From Salinisphaeraceae bacterium (GTDB lineage Bacteria > Pseudomonadota > Gammaproteobacteria > Nevskiales > Salinisphaeraceae), in contig NYTH01000043.1 in the NCBI GenBank assembly GCA_002683405.1, forward strand, positions 1-64,000: a DNA stretch of 64,000 nt, given 5' to 3'. This document shows, in pieces, positions 39,223 through 47,765 of this stretch (the first letter of the stretch is position 1; the number at the start of each line of letters is the position of its first letter). The notes below the pieces were generated by a model. That model saw only the letters and a list, made by a program, of their open reading frames with translations. It was not told the origin of the DNA and ran no database searches. The translations under genes and the position numbers were made by a program.

Positions 39223-39429
39223 CTAGCCGCCGCCGATGGCGTGCACGATTTCAAGCCGGTCGCCGTCCGCCAGGGTGGTCTGCGCGTACTCGGCACGGGG
39301 CAGGATGTCGCCGTTCAACTCGATGGCCAGGCGGCGCTTGTGTAGGCCCAGCCGTTCCACCAGGTCCAGCACCGATAGTGACCGGTCAAACGACTGCTCT
39401 TCACCGTTGATGTGAAGTCTGAATGCCAT
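39223..39429 (-). CDS. thiS: sulfur carrier protein ThiS
   Basis: This 68-residue ubiquitin-like protein carries the thiocarboxylate sulfur on its C-terminal glycines for thiazole formation. It has [31 protein letters not shown] and the C-terminal [13 protein letters not shown]. One extra Gly ends the tail. It is the first gene of thiS-thiG-trmB, with 58 bases between thiS and thiG. Confidence 0.93.
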   Translation of the reverse strand: MAFRLHINGEEQSFDRSLSVLDLVERLGLHKRRLAIELNGDILPRAEYAQTTLADGDRLEIVHAIGGG

Positions 39430-39666
39430 GAAGTCATCCGGCGGGCGGCGATTGGTAGCGAAAGGATACAGCCAGCCTTAAGGGCTGCCCAACTGCACTG
39501 CACCTATCTGTGCGGGCAGCACGCGGGCTGTTCAATACCCGGCGCGGCCGGCGGGTTGCGGGGCCGTTGTTATACTGCCAGCCCAGCCCGGCCGGCATTC
39601 ATTGAATGAACTGCACACCCGGCAGGCTGTCACAATGCATCCGCAGCCATGGTGAAGGGAGTCGGC

Positions 39667-41904
39667 ATGAGCCGCATACTGAAAATCGCACTGATTGTTC
39701 TGGGCGCCGTCGTCGCGCTGATCGTGGCTGCGGCCATTGCGCTGCCGCTGTTCTTCGACCCGAACGACTACAAGGACGAACTGGCCGCGGCGGTGCAGGA
39801 GAAAACCGGCCGCGAGTTGTCGATTCCCGGCGACATCGAGCTGTCCGTCTTCCCCTGGCTGGGCGCCAAACTGGGCCAGACCAGCCTCGCCAACGCGGAA
39901 GGGTTCGGCGACCAGCCCTTCGCGGAAATTGCCAACGCGCAGGTTCGCGTCAAGCTCATGCCGCTGTTCTCCAGGCGTATTGAAATCGGCACTGTCACGC
40001 TCGACGGCATGCGGCTGCGGCTGGCGCGCAACGAGCAGGGCCGCAGCAACTGGGACGATCTGGTCGAGGCGTTCGCCAGCGATGAGCCCGCCGAAACACC
40101 GGCTGAAGAAACACCGGACGAATCCACCGACCAGCCGCTGTCGATGCCCGAGCTGCAGATCGAGGCCGTCAACATCAACGATGCGGCCATCTCCTGGTCG
40201 GACGCGACCACGGGTGAATCCTATGACCTGTCGGGCTTCAGCCTGTCGACCGGACGATTGGCACCCGGAGAGCCGTTCCGCCTGAATACGGCTTTCGACC
40301 TGTCCGCCCCGCAGCAGAGCCTGCAGGCAAAGACGAGTTTCGTGTCGGAAATCCAGGCGGATCTGGAAGGCCAGTTCTATCGCATGCGGGACATCTCGCT
40401 GAACGTCATCGCCAAGGGCAAGGATCTGCCCAACGGAGAACAGCAGCTCGACATGAAGGGCAATGCCGAGGTCGACATGCAGTCTGGGCGCATGAAGGTC
40501 ACCGACATGCTCCTTCAGCTGGCGGGCCTGAGCATTACCGGCGCCGTGGACGGCAACGGCCTGAATGCCGACCCGGAATTCAACGGCCGGCTGACCGTCA
40601 AGCAGTTCAATCCGCGCTCGGTCATGCAGCAGCTGGCGATCGAGCCGCCGGTCACGCAGGACAAGAGCGCGCTGAGCAGCGCCGGTCTGGACGCCCAGTT
40701 CGACGCGACCACCACCAGCGCCACGCTCAAGCAGGTGCTGCTCACCCTGGACGACACGACGCTCAAGGGCGACGCATCGGTGCGCAATTTCAGCAAGCCC
40801 AACGTGAGCTTCAAGCTGGATACCGACAGCATCAACGTTGATCGCTACATGCCGCCGGAGAACGAGGCGGAGCTGGCGTCCAGCAAGACCGATACGCAGA
40901 CGGCCGACCAGGCGCAGTCCGGGGAAATCGAGCTAGATCCGCTGCGTAATCTCACCCTGGATGGCCGGGTCACGGTGGGGAAACTGCTGGTGTCGAACCT
41001 GAACATCACCGACGCCGAGCTGGCCGTGACCGCCAACGACGGCGTGCTGCGGGTGGAACCGCTGGGCGCCAATCTGTACAGCGGCCGGCTGCGGATGCAG
41101 GGCAAGGTCGACGGCAGCGGCCAGCGTAACGGCTACAGCATTCAGGGTAATCTCACCGGCCTGAAATTCGGGCCGCTGCTGCAGGACCTGATCGGCAATC
41201 AGCGCGTGGACGGGCTGGCTAACCTGCAGGTCGATATGCAGACGGATGGCAATACCGTCGAGGCGATCAAGCGCTCGCTCAGCGGCACCCTGTCGTTCGA
41301 GTTCCGCGACGGCCTGTTCAACGGCTTCAATCTGGCCAACCTCATTTCCACGGCCCGTGCGCGCCTGCTGAACGAGGGCGCTGCGGAATCCGCCGGGGGC
41401 GAAACGAAGTTCAGCCGCTTTGCCGCCTCGTTCTCTGCCAAGAACGGCGTTTTTGCCGGCAAGAGCTTCAACCTGAGCGCCGGCGGATTCTCGGCCGATG
41501 GCAGCGGCTCGTACGACCTGGCCGCCAACAACCTCGACTACACCATCGCTACCCGGATCAGCGAGGACATCGGCAACGACAAGCTGCAGAAGCTGGCCGG
41601 TCTGACGGTGCCGATCAAGCTTAGCGGCGATCTGTTCGCGCCGGGCTACAACGTCGACATCAAGAGCGCCATGCAGGGGCTGGCCCAGCAGAAGCTGCAG
41701 GCCGAAAAGGACAAGGCCAAGGCCGCACTGCAGCAGCGAGTGGATGAGGAGCGTCAGGAACTGCAGGAAAAGATCGGCGAAAAGCGCGGCGAGCTGAACG
41801 ACAAGGTGCAGCAGAAGCTGCAGAAGGGGTTGTCGGATCTGTTCGGCGGCAGTTCCAAAAAGGAAGAGGCGGCCGAGCAGCCGGCGCCGGAAGAGGCGCA
41901 ATAG
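39667..41904 (+). CDS. AsmA family protein
   Basis: This 745-residue envelope protein has an N-terminal membrane anchor (residues about 4-26). The AsmA N-terminal signature follows (LFFDPNDYKDELAAAVQEKTGRE, broken as LFFDPNDYKDEL plus KTGRELSIPGD). The long beta-rich middle is typical of the AsmA/TamB superfamily, implicated in phospholipid transport between membranes. The last 70 residues are highly charged and helical (Gln/Lys/Glu-rich coiled coil). Met at 39667 follows GAAGGGAG with 6-base spacing and is preferred to the TTG or ATG codons just upstream. Confidence 0.9.
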   Translation: MSRILKIALIVLGAVVALIVAAAIALPLFFDPNDYKDELAAAVQEKTGRELSIPGDIELSVFPWLGAKLGQTSLANAEGFGDQPFAEIANAQVRVKLMPLFSRRIEIGTVTLDGMRLRLARNEQGRSNWDDLVEAFASDEPAETPAEETPDESTDQPLSMPELQIEAVNINDAAISWSDATTGESYDLSGFSLSTGRLAPGEPFRLNTAFDLSAPQQSLQAKTSFVSEIQADLEGQFYRMRDISLNVIAKGKDLPNGEQQLDMKGNAEVDMQSGRMKVTDMLLQLAGLSITGAVDGNGLNADPEFNGRLTVKQFNPRSVMQQLAIEPPVTQDKSALSSAGLDAQFDATTTSATLKQVLLTLDDTTLKGDASVRNFSKPNVSFKLDTDSINVDRYMPPENEAELASSKTDTQTADQAQSGEIELDPLRNLTLDGRVTVGKLLVSNLNITDAELAVTANDGVLRVEPLGANLYSGRLRMQGKVDGSGQRNGYSIQGNLTGLKFGPLLQDLIGNQRVDGLANLQVDMQTDGNTVEAIKRSLSGTLSFEFRDGLFNGFNLANLISTARARLLNEGAAESAGGETKFSRFAASFSAKNGVFAGKSFNLSAGGFSADGSGSYDLAANNLDYTIATRISEDIGNDKLQKLAGLTVPIKLSGDLFAPGYNVDIKSAMQGLAQQKLQAEKDKAKAALQQRVDEERQELQEKIGEKRGELNDKVQQKLQKGLSDLFGGSSKKEEAAEQPAPEEAQ

Positions 41905-41925
41905 GCACCGGTGCGCGGCCATCCC

Positions 41926-42504
41926 ATGGCGCGTGGATTGCTGCGCCTGCTGTCTATCGTCCTGCTGCTGCAGGCGGGCGCCTGGGCGGCGGATATCGAC
42001 GTTGTCTCGGTTGAGCGAGACGGTGATCGCTACCGCGTGGACATGCAGGTCCGCCTGGAGGCCGACGCTGTGCTGGCGCGCGACCTGATGCGTGACGCGT
42101 CTCGCCTGCCCGAGATTAACGACAACATCGTCTCGGCGATGGTGCCCGCCGATGGCCACCTGCATACGGTCGTGGAATTCTGCGTGACGTTCTTCTGCCG
42201 TCGGGTGGAGCAGCTGCAGACCGTGGAAGCCGGCAAGCCCGCCACCCTGAAGATGACGGTCCTGCCCGAATCCAGCGACCTGAAATACGGCGAGGCGACC
42301 TGGGATTTTCGCGCGCTGGATGCCGACCGCAGCTACATGCGCTTCAACGCCGAGATCGTGCCGGACTTCTGGGTGCCGCCCGTGATCGGGCCATGGCTCA
42401 TTCGTCGGAAGATGCTGGAGCAGGCGCGCGTGACGGCCGCCGGGATCGAGCAGGTGGCCGCCGAATTGCGCAGCGGACCGGTCGGCCCAGACAGCGCACC
42501 CTGA
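41926..42504 (+). CDS. exported SRPBCC/START-like domain protein
   Basis: This 192-residue product has an N-terminal signal peptide (MARGLLRLLSIVLLLQ, cleavage after AWA). A SRPBCC-like lipid-binding domain follows (VRLEADAVLARDLMRDASRLPEINDNI, broken as RDLMRD and LPEINDNIV). The domain usually binds a hydrophobic ligand. Its place after the AsmA gene, with a short gap and a 1-base overlap with mutY, suggests an envelope lipid role. The start is ATG at 41926; GTG 41911 is possible. Confidence 0.78.
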   Translation: MARGLLRLLSIVLLLQAGAWAADIDVVSVERDGDRYRVDMQVRLEADAVLARDLMRDASRLPEINDNIVSAMVPADGHLHTVVEFCVTFFCRRVEQLQTVEAGKPATLKMTVLPESSDLKYGEATWDFRALDADRSYMRFNAEIVPDFWVPPVIGPWLIRRKMLEQARVTAAGIEQVAAELRSGPVGPDSAP

Positions 42505-43553
42505 TGGCCACCGGCCTGGCGCAGCGGCTGCTCGACTGGTTCCAGCGGCACGGTCGGCACGATCTGCCCTGGCAGAACCCCCAGACGCCCTACCGCGTCT
42601 GGGTGTCCGAAATCATGCTGCAGCAGACCCAGGTGGCCACCGTGCTGGGTTATTTCGAGCGGTTCATGCGGCGCTTTCCCGACGTTCAGACGCTGGCCCA
42701 GGCGCCGTCAGATGAAGTCATGCAGTACTGGGCCGGCCTGGGCTATTACGCCCGCGCCCGCAACATGCACGCTGCCGCGCGGCGGATTGTCGACGAGCAT
42801 GGCGGCGAGCTGCCCGACAACGCCGAATCGTTACGGGCGCTGCCGGGCATCGGCGAGTCCACGGCCGGCGCGATTCTCAGCCTCGCCTTCGGCCGGCCCG
42901 CGGCAATTCTGGACGGCAACTGCAAGCGCGTGTACGCGCGCTACTTCGGTGAGCCCGGCTGGCCGGGGGAAACTCGTATCGCGCGTCGGCTGTGGGCCTA
43001 CGCCCGCCAGCACACGCCCGCAGATCGGCCAGGGGACTTCGCCCAGGCGATCATGGATCTGGGCGCAACCCTGTGCACCCGCAAGAAGCCGGACTGCCGC
43101 CGCTGCCCCCTGAATGCCGACTGCCGGGCGCTGGCGGAAGACGCGGTCGAGTGCTACCCCTATCCGCGTCCGAAGAAGCAGCGACCGCTGCGCCAGGCGC
43201 GTCTGCTCGCCGTCATGGATGACGACCGCGTGCTGCTGGAAAAAAGACCGCCCAGCGGCATATGGGGCAGCCTGTGGAGCCTGCCGGAGATCGGCGAGGG
43301 ATTCACCGCCGAAGATCACGCGCGCCAGATGCTGGGCCTGCAGCTGGAGGATGCCCGGCCGCTGGAAAGCTTTACGCACGGCTTCACGCACTTCGAACTG
43401 CAGATCACGCCCTGGATCGGCCGCAAGGGCCAATCCGCCGGGGTGGCCGACGAAGGGCAGTTGCGCTGGTATAGTCTGGCGCGACTGCCAGGGGTGCCCG
43501 CGCCCGTGGCGAAATTTCTCGCGAATCTGCCAACACGAAACGAGTCCTCATGA
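42504..43553 (+). CDS. mutY: A/G-specific adenine glycosylase MutY
   Basis: This 349-residue base-excision repair enzyme removes adenine mispaired with 8-oxoguanine. It has the SEIMLQQTQV segment with the catalytic Glu, the helix-hairpin-helix LPGIGESTAG with ILDGNCKRVYAR (catalytic Asp), and the iron-sulfur motif CTRKKPDCRRCPLNADC (C-x6-C-x2-C-x5-C). A C-terminal Nudix-like 8-oxoG recognition domain follows. The ATG overlaps the previous stop (TGATG), and yggX follows, the usual gammaproteobacterial pairing. Confidence 0.97.
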   Translation: MATGLAQRLLDWFQRHGRHDLPWQNPQTPYRVWVSEIMLQQTQVATVLGYFERFMRRFPDVQTLAQAPSDEVMQYWAGLGYYARARNMHAAARRIVDEHGGELPDNAESLRALPGIGESTAGAILSLAFGRPAAILDGNCKRVYARYFGEPGWPGETRIARRLWAYARQHTPADRPGDFAQAIMDLGATLCTRKKPDCRRCPLNADCRALAEDAVECYPYPRPKKQRPLRQARLLAVMDDDRVLLEKRPPSGIWGSLWSLPEIGEGFTAEDHARQMLGLQLEDARPLESFTHGFTHFELQITPWIGRKGQSAGVADEGQLRWYSLARLPGVPAPVAKFLANLPTRNESS

Positions 43554-43819
43554 GTCGTACCGTTCATTGCGTCAAACTCGATAAGGAAGCTCAGGGGCTG
43601 CCCGCGGCGCCGCTGCCCGGCAAGCTGGGGCAGAAGCTCTACGAGCAGGTCAGCCAGGAGGCCTGGCAGCAGTGGTTGCCGGAGCAGACGCGGCTGATCA
43701 ACGAATACGGGCTTCATCTGGCAGACCCGAAAGCCCGCGAGTTTCTCGCCGAACAGATCGAGGAATATTTTTTCGGCAGCGGCGAAACCGCCGAAACCCA
43801 TTACGTCCCGCCGGAATAG
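43550..43819 (+). CDS. yggX: YggX, Fe(II)-trafficking/oxidative damage protection protein
   Basis: This 89-residue protein begins MSRTVHCVKLDKEAQGL, the family signature, and has QEAWQQWLPEQTRLINEY and EQIEEYFFG. It protects iron-sulfur enzymes such as MutY's partners from oxidative damage. It overlaps mutY by 4 bases (ATGA), so the two are coupled. It is the last gene before tRNA-Phe. Confidence 0.96.
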   Translation: MSRTVHCVKLDKEAQGLPAAPLPGKLGQKLYEQVSQEAWQQWLPEQTRLINEYGLHLADPKAREFLAEQIEEYFFGSGETAETHYVPPE

Positions 43820-43852
43820 TCGGCGCCGGACCCATCGGTCTACGCGGGTGTC

Positions 43853-43881
43853 TTGACGGTCCGCCTCTTGGCCGGTTTAAT
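43853..43881 (+). promoter_or_regulatory. probable sigma-70 promoter for tRNA-Phe
   Basis: TTGACG (43853-43858), a 17-base spacer and TTTAAT (43876-43881) are close to consensus, followed by a GC-rich discriminator typical of stringently controlled stable-RNA promoters. It lies about 140 bases upstream of the tRNA. The intervening part (43882-44019) shows no gene. Confidence 0.5.
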
Positions 43882-44019
43882 AGCGCGCCTCGCTGCGGTG
43901 AATACAGCTCTCGGCGGATCCCCGCGGTCGCGAAAAGCAGCACGAAAGCGGCCGGATCGCGCGAAAATTTTAAGCGAGGGCAGGAAGCCCGAGCGTGCCT
44001 TTTGTTCGATGGCGACAAG

Positions 44020-44095
44020 GGCCGGATAGCTCAGTTGGTAGAGCATACGACTGAAAATCGTAGTGTCGGTGGTTCGATTCCACCTCCGGCCACCA
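44020..44095 (+). tRNA. tRNA-Phe (anticodon GAA)
   Basis: The cloverleaf is complete: acceptor GGCCGGA with TCCGGCC, D arm GCTC/GAGC, anticodon stem TACGA/TCGTA around CTGAAAA (anticodon GAA at its centre), variable loop GTGTC, T stem GGTGG/CCACC with TTCGATT, and an encoded CCA. It is the insertion site of the island; the 46 bases from 44050 to 44095 are duplicated at the far end of the element, so the gene remains intact. Confidence 0.97.
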
Positions 44096-44113
44096 TAAAA
44101 TCAATGACTTACG
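44050..44113 (+). repeat. left attachment repeat (attL)
   Basis: This is the first copy of the perfect 64-bp direct repeat. It starts in the anticodon arm of tRNA-Phe, includes its 3' end and CCA, and runs 18 bases beyond to ...GACTTACG. Confidence 0.93.
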
Positions 44114-44180
44114 CCAGGCTTTACTTTTGGCGCTCTGAATCAGCACACTTACAGCACAGTGGGGCGGCGGAGCGTTGGTT

Positions 44181-45239
44181 ATGGCGACCATCAGAAAGAC
44201 TTCCTCGGGCACCTGGCAGGCCCAGGTCAGACGACACGGCTGGCCGCAGCAGACACGAACATTTCGCATCAAGCGCGATGCTCAGGATTGGGCCGCCAGC
44301 GTCGAGGATGAGATGCGGCGCGGTCAGTTCGTCCGTCGCGGCCCGGCCGAGAGCCTCTCGGTAGGCGCGGCGCTGGATCGCTACCTGAAGGAAGTCGTCC
44401 CCACCAAGAAAGCCACCACGCAGGTAGGCAATCGGCATCAGGCGGCAACGCTCAAGAAGTTCTTCGCCGCCTACAGCCTGGCCGCCGTATCCCCGGAACT
44501 GGTCGCTCAGTTTCGCGATAAGCGTCGCGAGCAAGATGGCCTGGCGCCGAATACGGTTCGCGTGGAGCTGGCACTCCTGTCGCATTTGTTCGAGACCGCC
44601 ATACGCGAATGGCGCGTTGGCCTGGTCGCAAACCCCGTCAGGACTATCCGCTGGCCTTCACCGGCGGCTGGCCGCGACCGGCGCTTGAGCCGTGAGGAAG
44701 AGGCGCGGCTTCTCGAAGCCTGCGACGCGCACAGCAATCCCATGCTGGGCTGGATGGTCAGGCTGGCCCTGGCCACCGGCATGCGCGCCGGCGAAATCCA
44801 ACGGCTGCACCGCCAGGATGTTGATCTGGCCAAGCGCGTCGTCACCTTGCGCGATACGAAAAACAGGGAGACGCGGGCCGTGCCCCTGGTGCCCGAGGCG
44901 GTCAGCGTTCTTGCGCAGGCCCTCAAGCACCCGATCAGGCCCATTGATACCGATCTGGTGTTTTTCGGCGAACCGGGCAGGAACGGACGGCGCAGCGGCT
45001 TCGAGTACAAGCCGGTGTGGCGGCGAATAAAGCTGCGCATCGGCCTGGGCGACCTGCGCTTTCACGATCTACGTCACGAGGCTGTCAGCCGTTTCGTGGA
45101 GATGGGGTTGGGCGACCAGGAGGTTGCGTCGATCAGTGGCCACCGGAGCATGCAGATGCTCAAGCGCTATACTCACTTGCGGGCGCAAGATTTGGTTGCG
45201 AGGTTGGATTCGATTTCTGGGAATGGCCGCGAGCGGTGA
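44181..45239 (+). CDS. tyrosine-type site-specific integrase
   Basis: This recombinase of 352 residues integrates the element at tRNA-Phe. The catalytic set is present: Arg202 (ATGMRAGEI), His295-x-x-Arg298 (HDLRHE), His321 (SGHRS) and nucleophile Tyr330 (RYTHL). The N-terminal part has a SAM-like core-binding domain (about 55-150). It lies 67 bases after attL and points into the element, as expected for tRNA-linked islands. The ATG at 44181 is preferred over TTG 44175. No excisionase is certain, though the small proteins nearby could serve. Confidence 0.93.
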   Translation: MATIRKTSSGTWQAQVRRHGWPQQTRTFRIKRDAQDWAASVEDEMRRGQFVRRGPAESLSVGAALDRYLKEVVPTKKATTQVGNRHQAATLKKFFAAYSLAAVSPELVAQFRDKRREQDGLAPNTVRVELALLSHLFETAIREWRVGLVANPVRTIRWPSPAAGRDRRLSREEEARLLEACDAHSNPMLGWMVRLALATGMRAGEIQRLHRQDVDLAKRVVTLRDTKNRETRAVPLVPEAVSVLAQALKHPIRPIDTDLVFFGEPGRNGRRSGFEYKPVWRRIKLRIGLGDLRFHDLRHEAVSRFVEMGLGDQEVASISGHRSMQMLKRYTHLRAQDLVARLDSISGNGRER

Positions 45240-45270
45240 CTCGGTGCCGCGCCTGATCTGGCGATGAGAT

Positions 45271-45513
45271 ATGACAATGAGCATAGAAGAAGGGCCAATG
45301 GTGCGGTTCGAGGAATCCGACTCGAAGACTCCTGCTGCTGAGAATAGGCATGCAAGCAAGACCGAGAAGTTTACGGTTATGCTTAACCAGACCAATGCAA
45401 ATAAGGCGCGTCAATTGGCGCTGAACAACAAGATAGATAAGAAACCCTATGCAACCTTGAGCGCCATTATTGATCATGGTCTGATGCTCGCGTTGAAAGA
45501 ACTGGAAAACTGA
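45271..45513 (+). CDS. hypothetical protein, possible ribbon-helix-helix type
   Basis: This 80-residue basic/acidic protein has the stretch TEKFTVMLNQTNANKARQLA, then IDKKPYATLSAIIDHGLMLA. A beta-like strand followed by two helices suggests a ribbon-helix-helix DNA-binding fold, as in CopG- or ParD-like proteins. It lies 31 bases after the integrase on the same strand, so it may regulate it or act in excision. The family was not recognised with certainty. Confidence 0.6.
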   Translation: MTMSIEEGPMVRFEESDSKTPAAENRHASKTEKFTVMLNQTNANKARQLALNNKIDKKPYATLSAIIDHGLMLALKELEN

Positions 45514-45559
45514 AAACTATTGAGAGGCGGCATTTCAGCCGCGCCGACGGAGTAGTGAC

Positions 45560-46042
45560 ATGAGCAACACGCACCACACCCGAACAAGCTACCCCGCCGA
45601 GAGTGAACCCCCTGCCGATCTGCTATCGCGGCTGGATGACATGGAAACCCGAGGCGGTTACCGCGCCGAACTCGAGTACGAAACCCGTAGCCGCATTGCC
45701 TGGATGATCGACATTCGTCCGGTTATCGGCAACCTGATCGCACTGGTGTTGCTGATTGGTGCCATCGTGGTCTACCGAATGGACCTCGGCCTGTTTCCTG
45801 ACCTCGGTAAATGGAGCATTTACGTGCAGTATCTGCTGGCGGGCTTGGCAGGCTTTCAATTGCTCAAGGCCTCCCTGCGCTCTTATTTACCACCTTTTGT
45901 CGCCGCGGCTTTCGCGGCGGTTGGCTTCGTGGCCGCTGGCGAGGGCACGGCGTTTCTCACCCTGCCGCGTGAGTTTTTCCAGTGGACCGCATTGCTCGCG
46001 GTGATTGGTGTGGCTTGCGCGGCCTTGTCCGGCAGGGACTAG
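45560..46042 (+). CDS. hypothetical multi-pass membrane protein
   Basis: This 160-residue protein has a polar N-terminus of about 48 residues with an acidic LSRLDDMETRGGYRAELEYE helix, followed by four hydrophobic segments (about 56-72, 85-103, 110-127, 140-157). The family was not recognised. It starts 46 bases after the RHH-like gene and ends two bases before the ParD-like gene, so the three are likely cotranscribed. A role in the envelope or as partner of the downstream proteins is only a guess. Confidence 0.65.
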   Translation: MSNTHHTRTSYPAESEPPADLLSRLDDMETRGGYRAELEYETRSRIAWMIDIRPVIGNLIALVLLIGAIVVYRMDLGLFPDLGKWSIYVQYLLAGLAGFQLLKASLRSYLPPFVAAAFAAVGFVAAGEGTAFLTLPREFFQWTALLAVIGVACAALSGRD

Positions 46043-46044
46043 CT

Positions 46045-46548
46045 GTGTCCGACACGGAATTGATACTCGACGCGCAATTACTGGAGGATTTGCGAGCCCA
46101 GGCGCAAGCAAATGACCTTACAGTCGCTGGGCAAGTGGAGCGGTGGCTACGATTGGGCAGGGCGTTGGAGCGCGGCGATTCGTTCAACTACCAACGCATT
46201 CGGCGAGCCATGCGGGGCGAACTCAATACCGACGACTTGTCAGCCGAAGATGCCAAAATCTGGTGGGACTTATTCGATCTCTCAATGAAGCATAGTGGGC
46301 CGAAAGTCGCGGAGTTTTACCGGCGTTTAGGTGAGCATCACAAGCCGCAGGCCGATGAATTCGCTGAAGAGCAGGCGGCTTCCGTCGATCCAGAAGATCA
46401 CGCCCGCATTCATCGGGCTTTCCTCGCGGGAAAGCCGCCGGATGAGTTGACCGCCGAAGAGCAGGAAATCTGGTGGGAAATTTTCAATGAGTACGCGGCC
46501 GCTGAATCTCGAATTACTATCTCGATTCGTGGAGTAGAACGAGAATAA
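46045..46548 (+). CDS. ParD-like antitoxin-type protein
   Basis: This 167-residue protein has an N-terminus ILDAQLLEDLRAQAQANDLT, then VERWLRLGRALE, that fits the ParD-like (DUF3423-type) antitoxin fold. A longer C-terminal part has repeated LTAEEQEIWWEIF/LSAEDAKIWWDLF motifs (about residues 70 and 145), an internal repeat. The GTG start at 46045 follows the previous stop by 2 bases. No ParE-type toxin ORF is adjacent. The DNA-binding role is inferred; the tail is unusual for ParD. Confidence 0.62.
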   Translation: MSDTELILDAQLLEDLRAQAQANDLTVAGQVERWLRLGRALERGDSFNYQRIRRAMRGELNTDDLSAEDAKIWWDLFDLSMKHSGPKVAEFYRRLGEHHKPQADEFAEEQAASVDPEDHARIHRAFLAGKPPDELTAEEQEIWWEIFNEYAAAESRITISIRGVERE

Positions 46549-46643
46549 GTCGGGCCACGCGAATATCGATAAGGTTAATCATCCCACCCAATGACTCAAT
46601 CGGCGAGCGTGCTTCAGCATTATGATTGCGTTCCAGACCAGCC

Positions 46644-47483
46644 ATGATAATTGTCAAGCCGGATAGCTGGCACTTTCCAAGGCCAGACTTTGCAAATCGA
46701 CTCGCCGAGTATCTCCTTTTGTCCTCGTCGACGGCCTACGAAGGCCCGTGGGGCGCGGGGAAGACCTCATTTCTTCTGCGCGACCTGGCCCCTGCGGCAG
46801 CGATTACGCGAGAATATCAGCCGGTATACCTAGACCTTCACCCTCCGGTGAATAATGCAACGGTAGCGCTTACGGATGCCTTGCGGATCGCGGCACAGGA
46901 ACTGCACCGGCCAGAACTTTTCGACTTGAGCATCGACCCTGCCAGAGAGTATTTGATACCCGGTGGTCGACAGCCCGCCATTCCGCTGAAAGCGGACGAC
47001 AATGAGCCGGACGACGAACTCTTTCGTATTCGCTATTGGGCGGACCAGCTTGTTCTCGCCTCGGATAAACCGATTCTGCTCATTGTGGATGAGATTCAAA
47101 GCATCGGCACTGACGTGGATGGAGACGCGACCGCGGCCGCGCTCCGCGCTGCCTTGATCCGTCTGTACGGGCATTTGATCCCAGTTTTCACGGCGTCACA
47201 TTCGGTTCGCTTCGCCGCCATGTTTTTTGACTATTCCGCGCCGTTCTTTCAGTTCGGCTCGCAATCCGAATTCCCTCCCTTGGGTCGAAACTATCTAGAG
47301 CATCTGGCGGAAAGGTACGCGGCTGCGGTGAAAGAGGTAAAGCTCGATATTGAGGCGCTGTCGGATGCTTTTGAGGCACTGGATAAAAAACCGGGAACAC
47401 TGCGCGCCATGGTGGAAAGCATGGCGGCATCGCGGAGTACCGATATTTCTGCAGAGCTTAAACGGCAACTCGAAAAAATTTGA
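46644..47483 (+). CDS. P-loop ATPase (AAA-like)
   Basis: This 279-residue protein has a Walker A GPWGAGKTS (about residues 35-43) and Walker B ILLIVDEIQ (about 144-152), with sensor-like VFTASHSVRF further on. Between them lie about 95 residues with a DxxLFRIRYWADQLV segment. It resembles the AAA-type ATPases of mobile elements and of toxin or defence systems, but no specific family is certain. The start at 46644 is the first ATG; there is no strong ribosome-binding site. It follows the ParD-like gene after 95 bases and may work with it. Confidence 0.7.
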   Translation: MIIVKPDSWHFPRPDFANRLAEYLLLSSSTAYEGPWGAGKTSFLLRDLAPAAAITREYQPVYLDLHPPVNNATVALTDALRIAAQELHRPELFDLSIDPAREYLIPGGRQPAIPLKADDNEPDDELFRIRYWADQLVLASDKPILLIVDEIQSIGTDVDGDATAAALRAALIRLYGHLIPVFTASHSVRFAAMFFDYSAPFFQFGSQSEFPPLGRNYLEHLAERYAAAVKEVKLDIEALSDAFEALDKKPGTLRAMVESMAASRSTDISAELKRQLEKI

Positions 47484-47516
47484 GAAGCGAAGCAATCAGA
47501 CGTTGATGATGCCCGG

Positions 47517-47765
47517 TTACCCCGCGCGTATCCGTCTACCTCTCAAACTCCGGTGGATCAGTAGGCCGGTCAGCGCTCCGAGCAAAAAATAAAAGGGAAG
47601 CTGCACCAGCAGATAAATCTTGGCCAGCTTGGCCTCCCCGTCAGGGCCAGGTGCAACCTCGAGCCCGGCGTGCAGCAATTCGTTGATAAGCGGCGTCAAC
47701 AGCAGACTCAGGGCGATGCAACTGACAAGGCCGATGCCCACCGCCCAGGCCAAGCCGCGGATCAT
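47517..47765 (-). CDS. small two-helix membrane protein (possible holin-like or immunity partner)
   Basis: This 82-residue protein has hydrophobic helices at about residues 3-27 and 48-70 and a basic C-terminus (RSLRGRRIRAG). It starts inside the stop of the amidase gene (ATGA overlap), so it is coupled to it. A small membrane protein following a peptidoglycan amidase recalls holin-endolysin cassettes or a membrane immunity factor. No family is certain. Confidence 0.6.
   Translation of the reverse strand: MIRGLAWAVGIGLVSCIALSLLLTPLINELLHAGLEVAPGPDGEAKLAKIYLLVQLPFYFLLGALTGLLIHRSLRGRRIRAG

Noticed and set aside
37569-39410. A 613-codon plus-strand frame opposite trmB, thiG and thiS
   Set aside because: The three genes on the minus strand match well-known families; the long plus frame results from base composition.
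39430-39666. Possible thiamine riboswitch upstream of thiS
   Set aside because: No THI-box core (CTGAGA or the downstream conserved part) was found on either strand.
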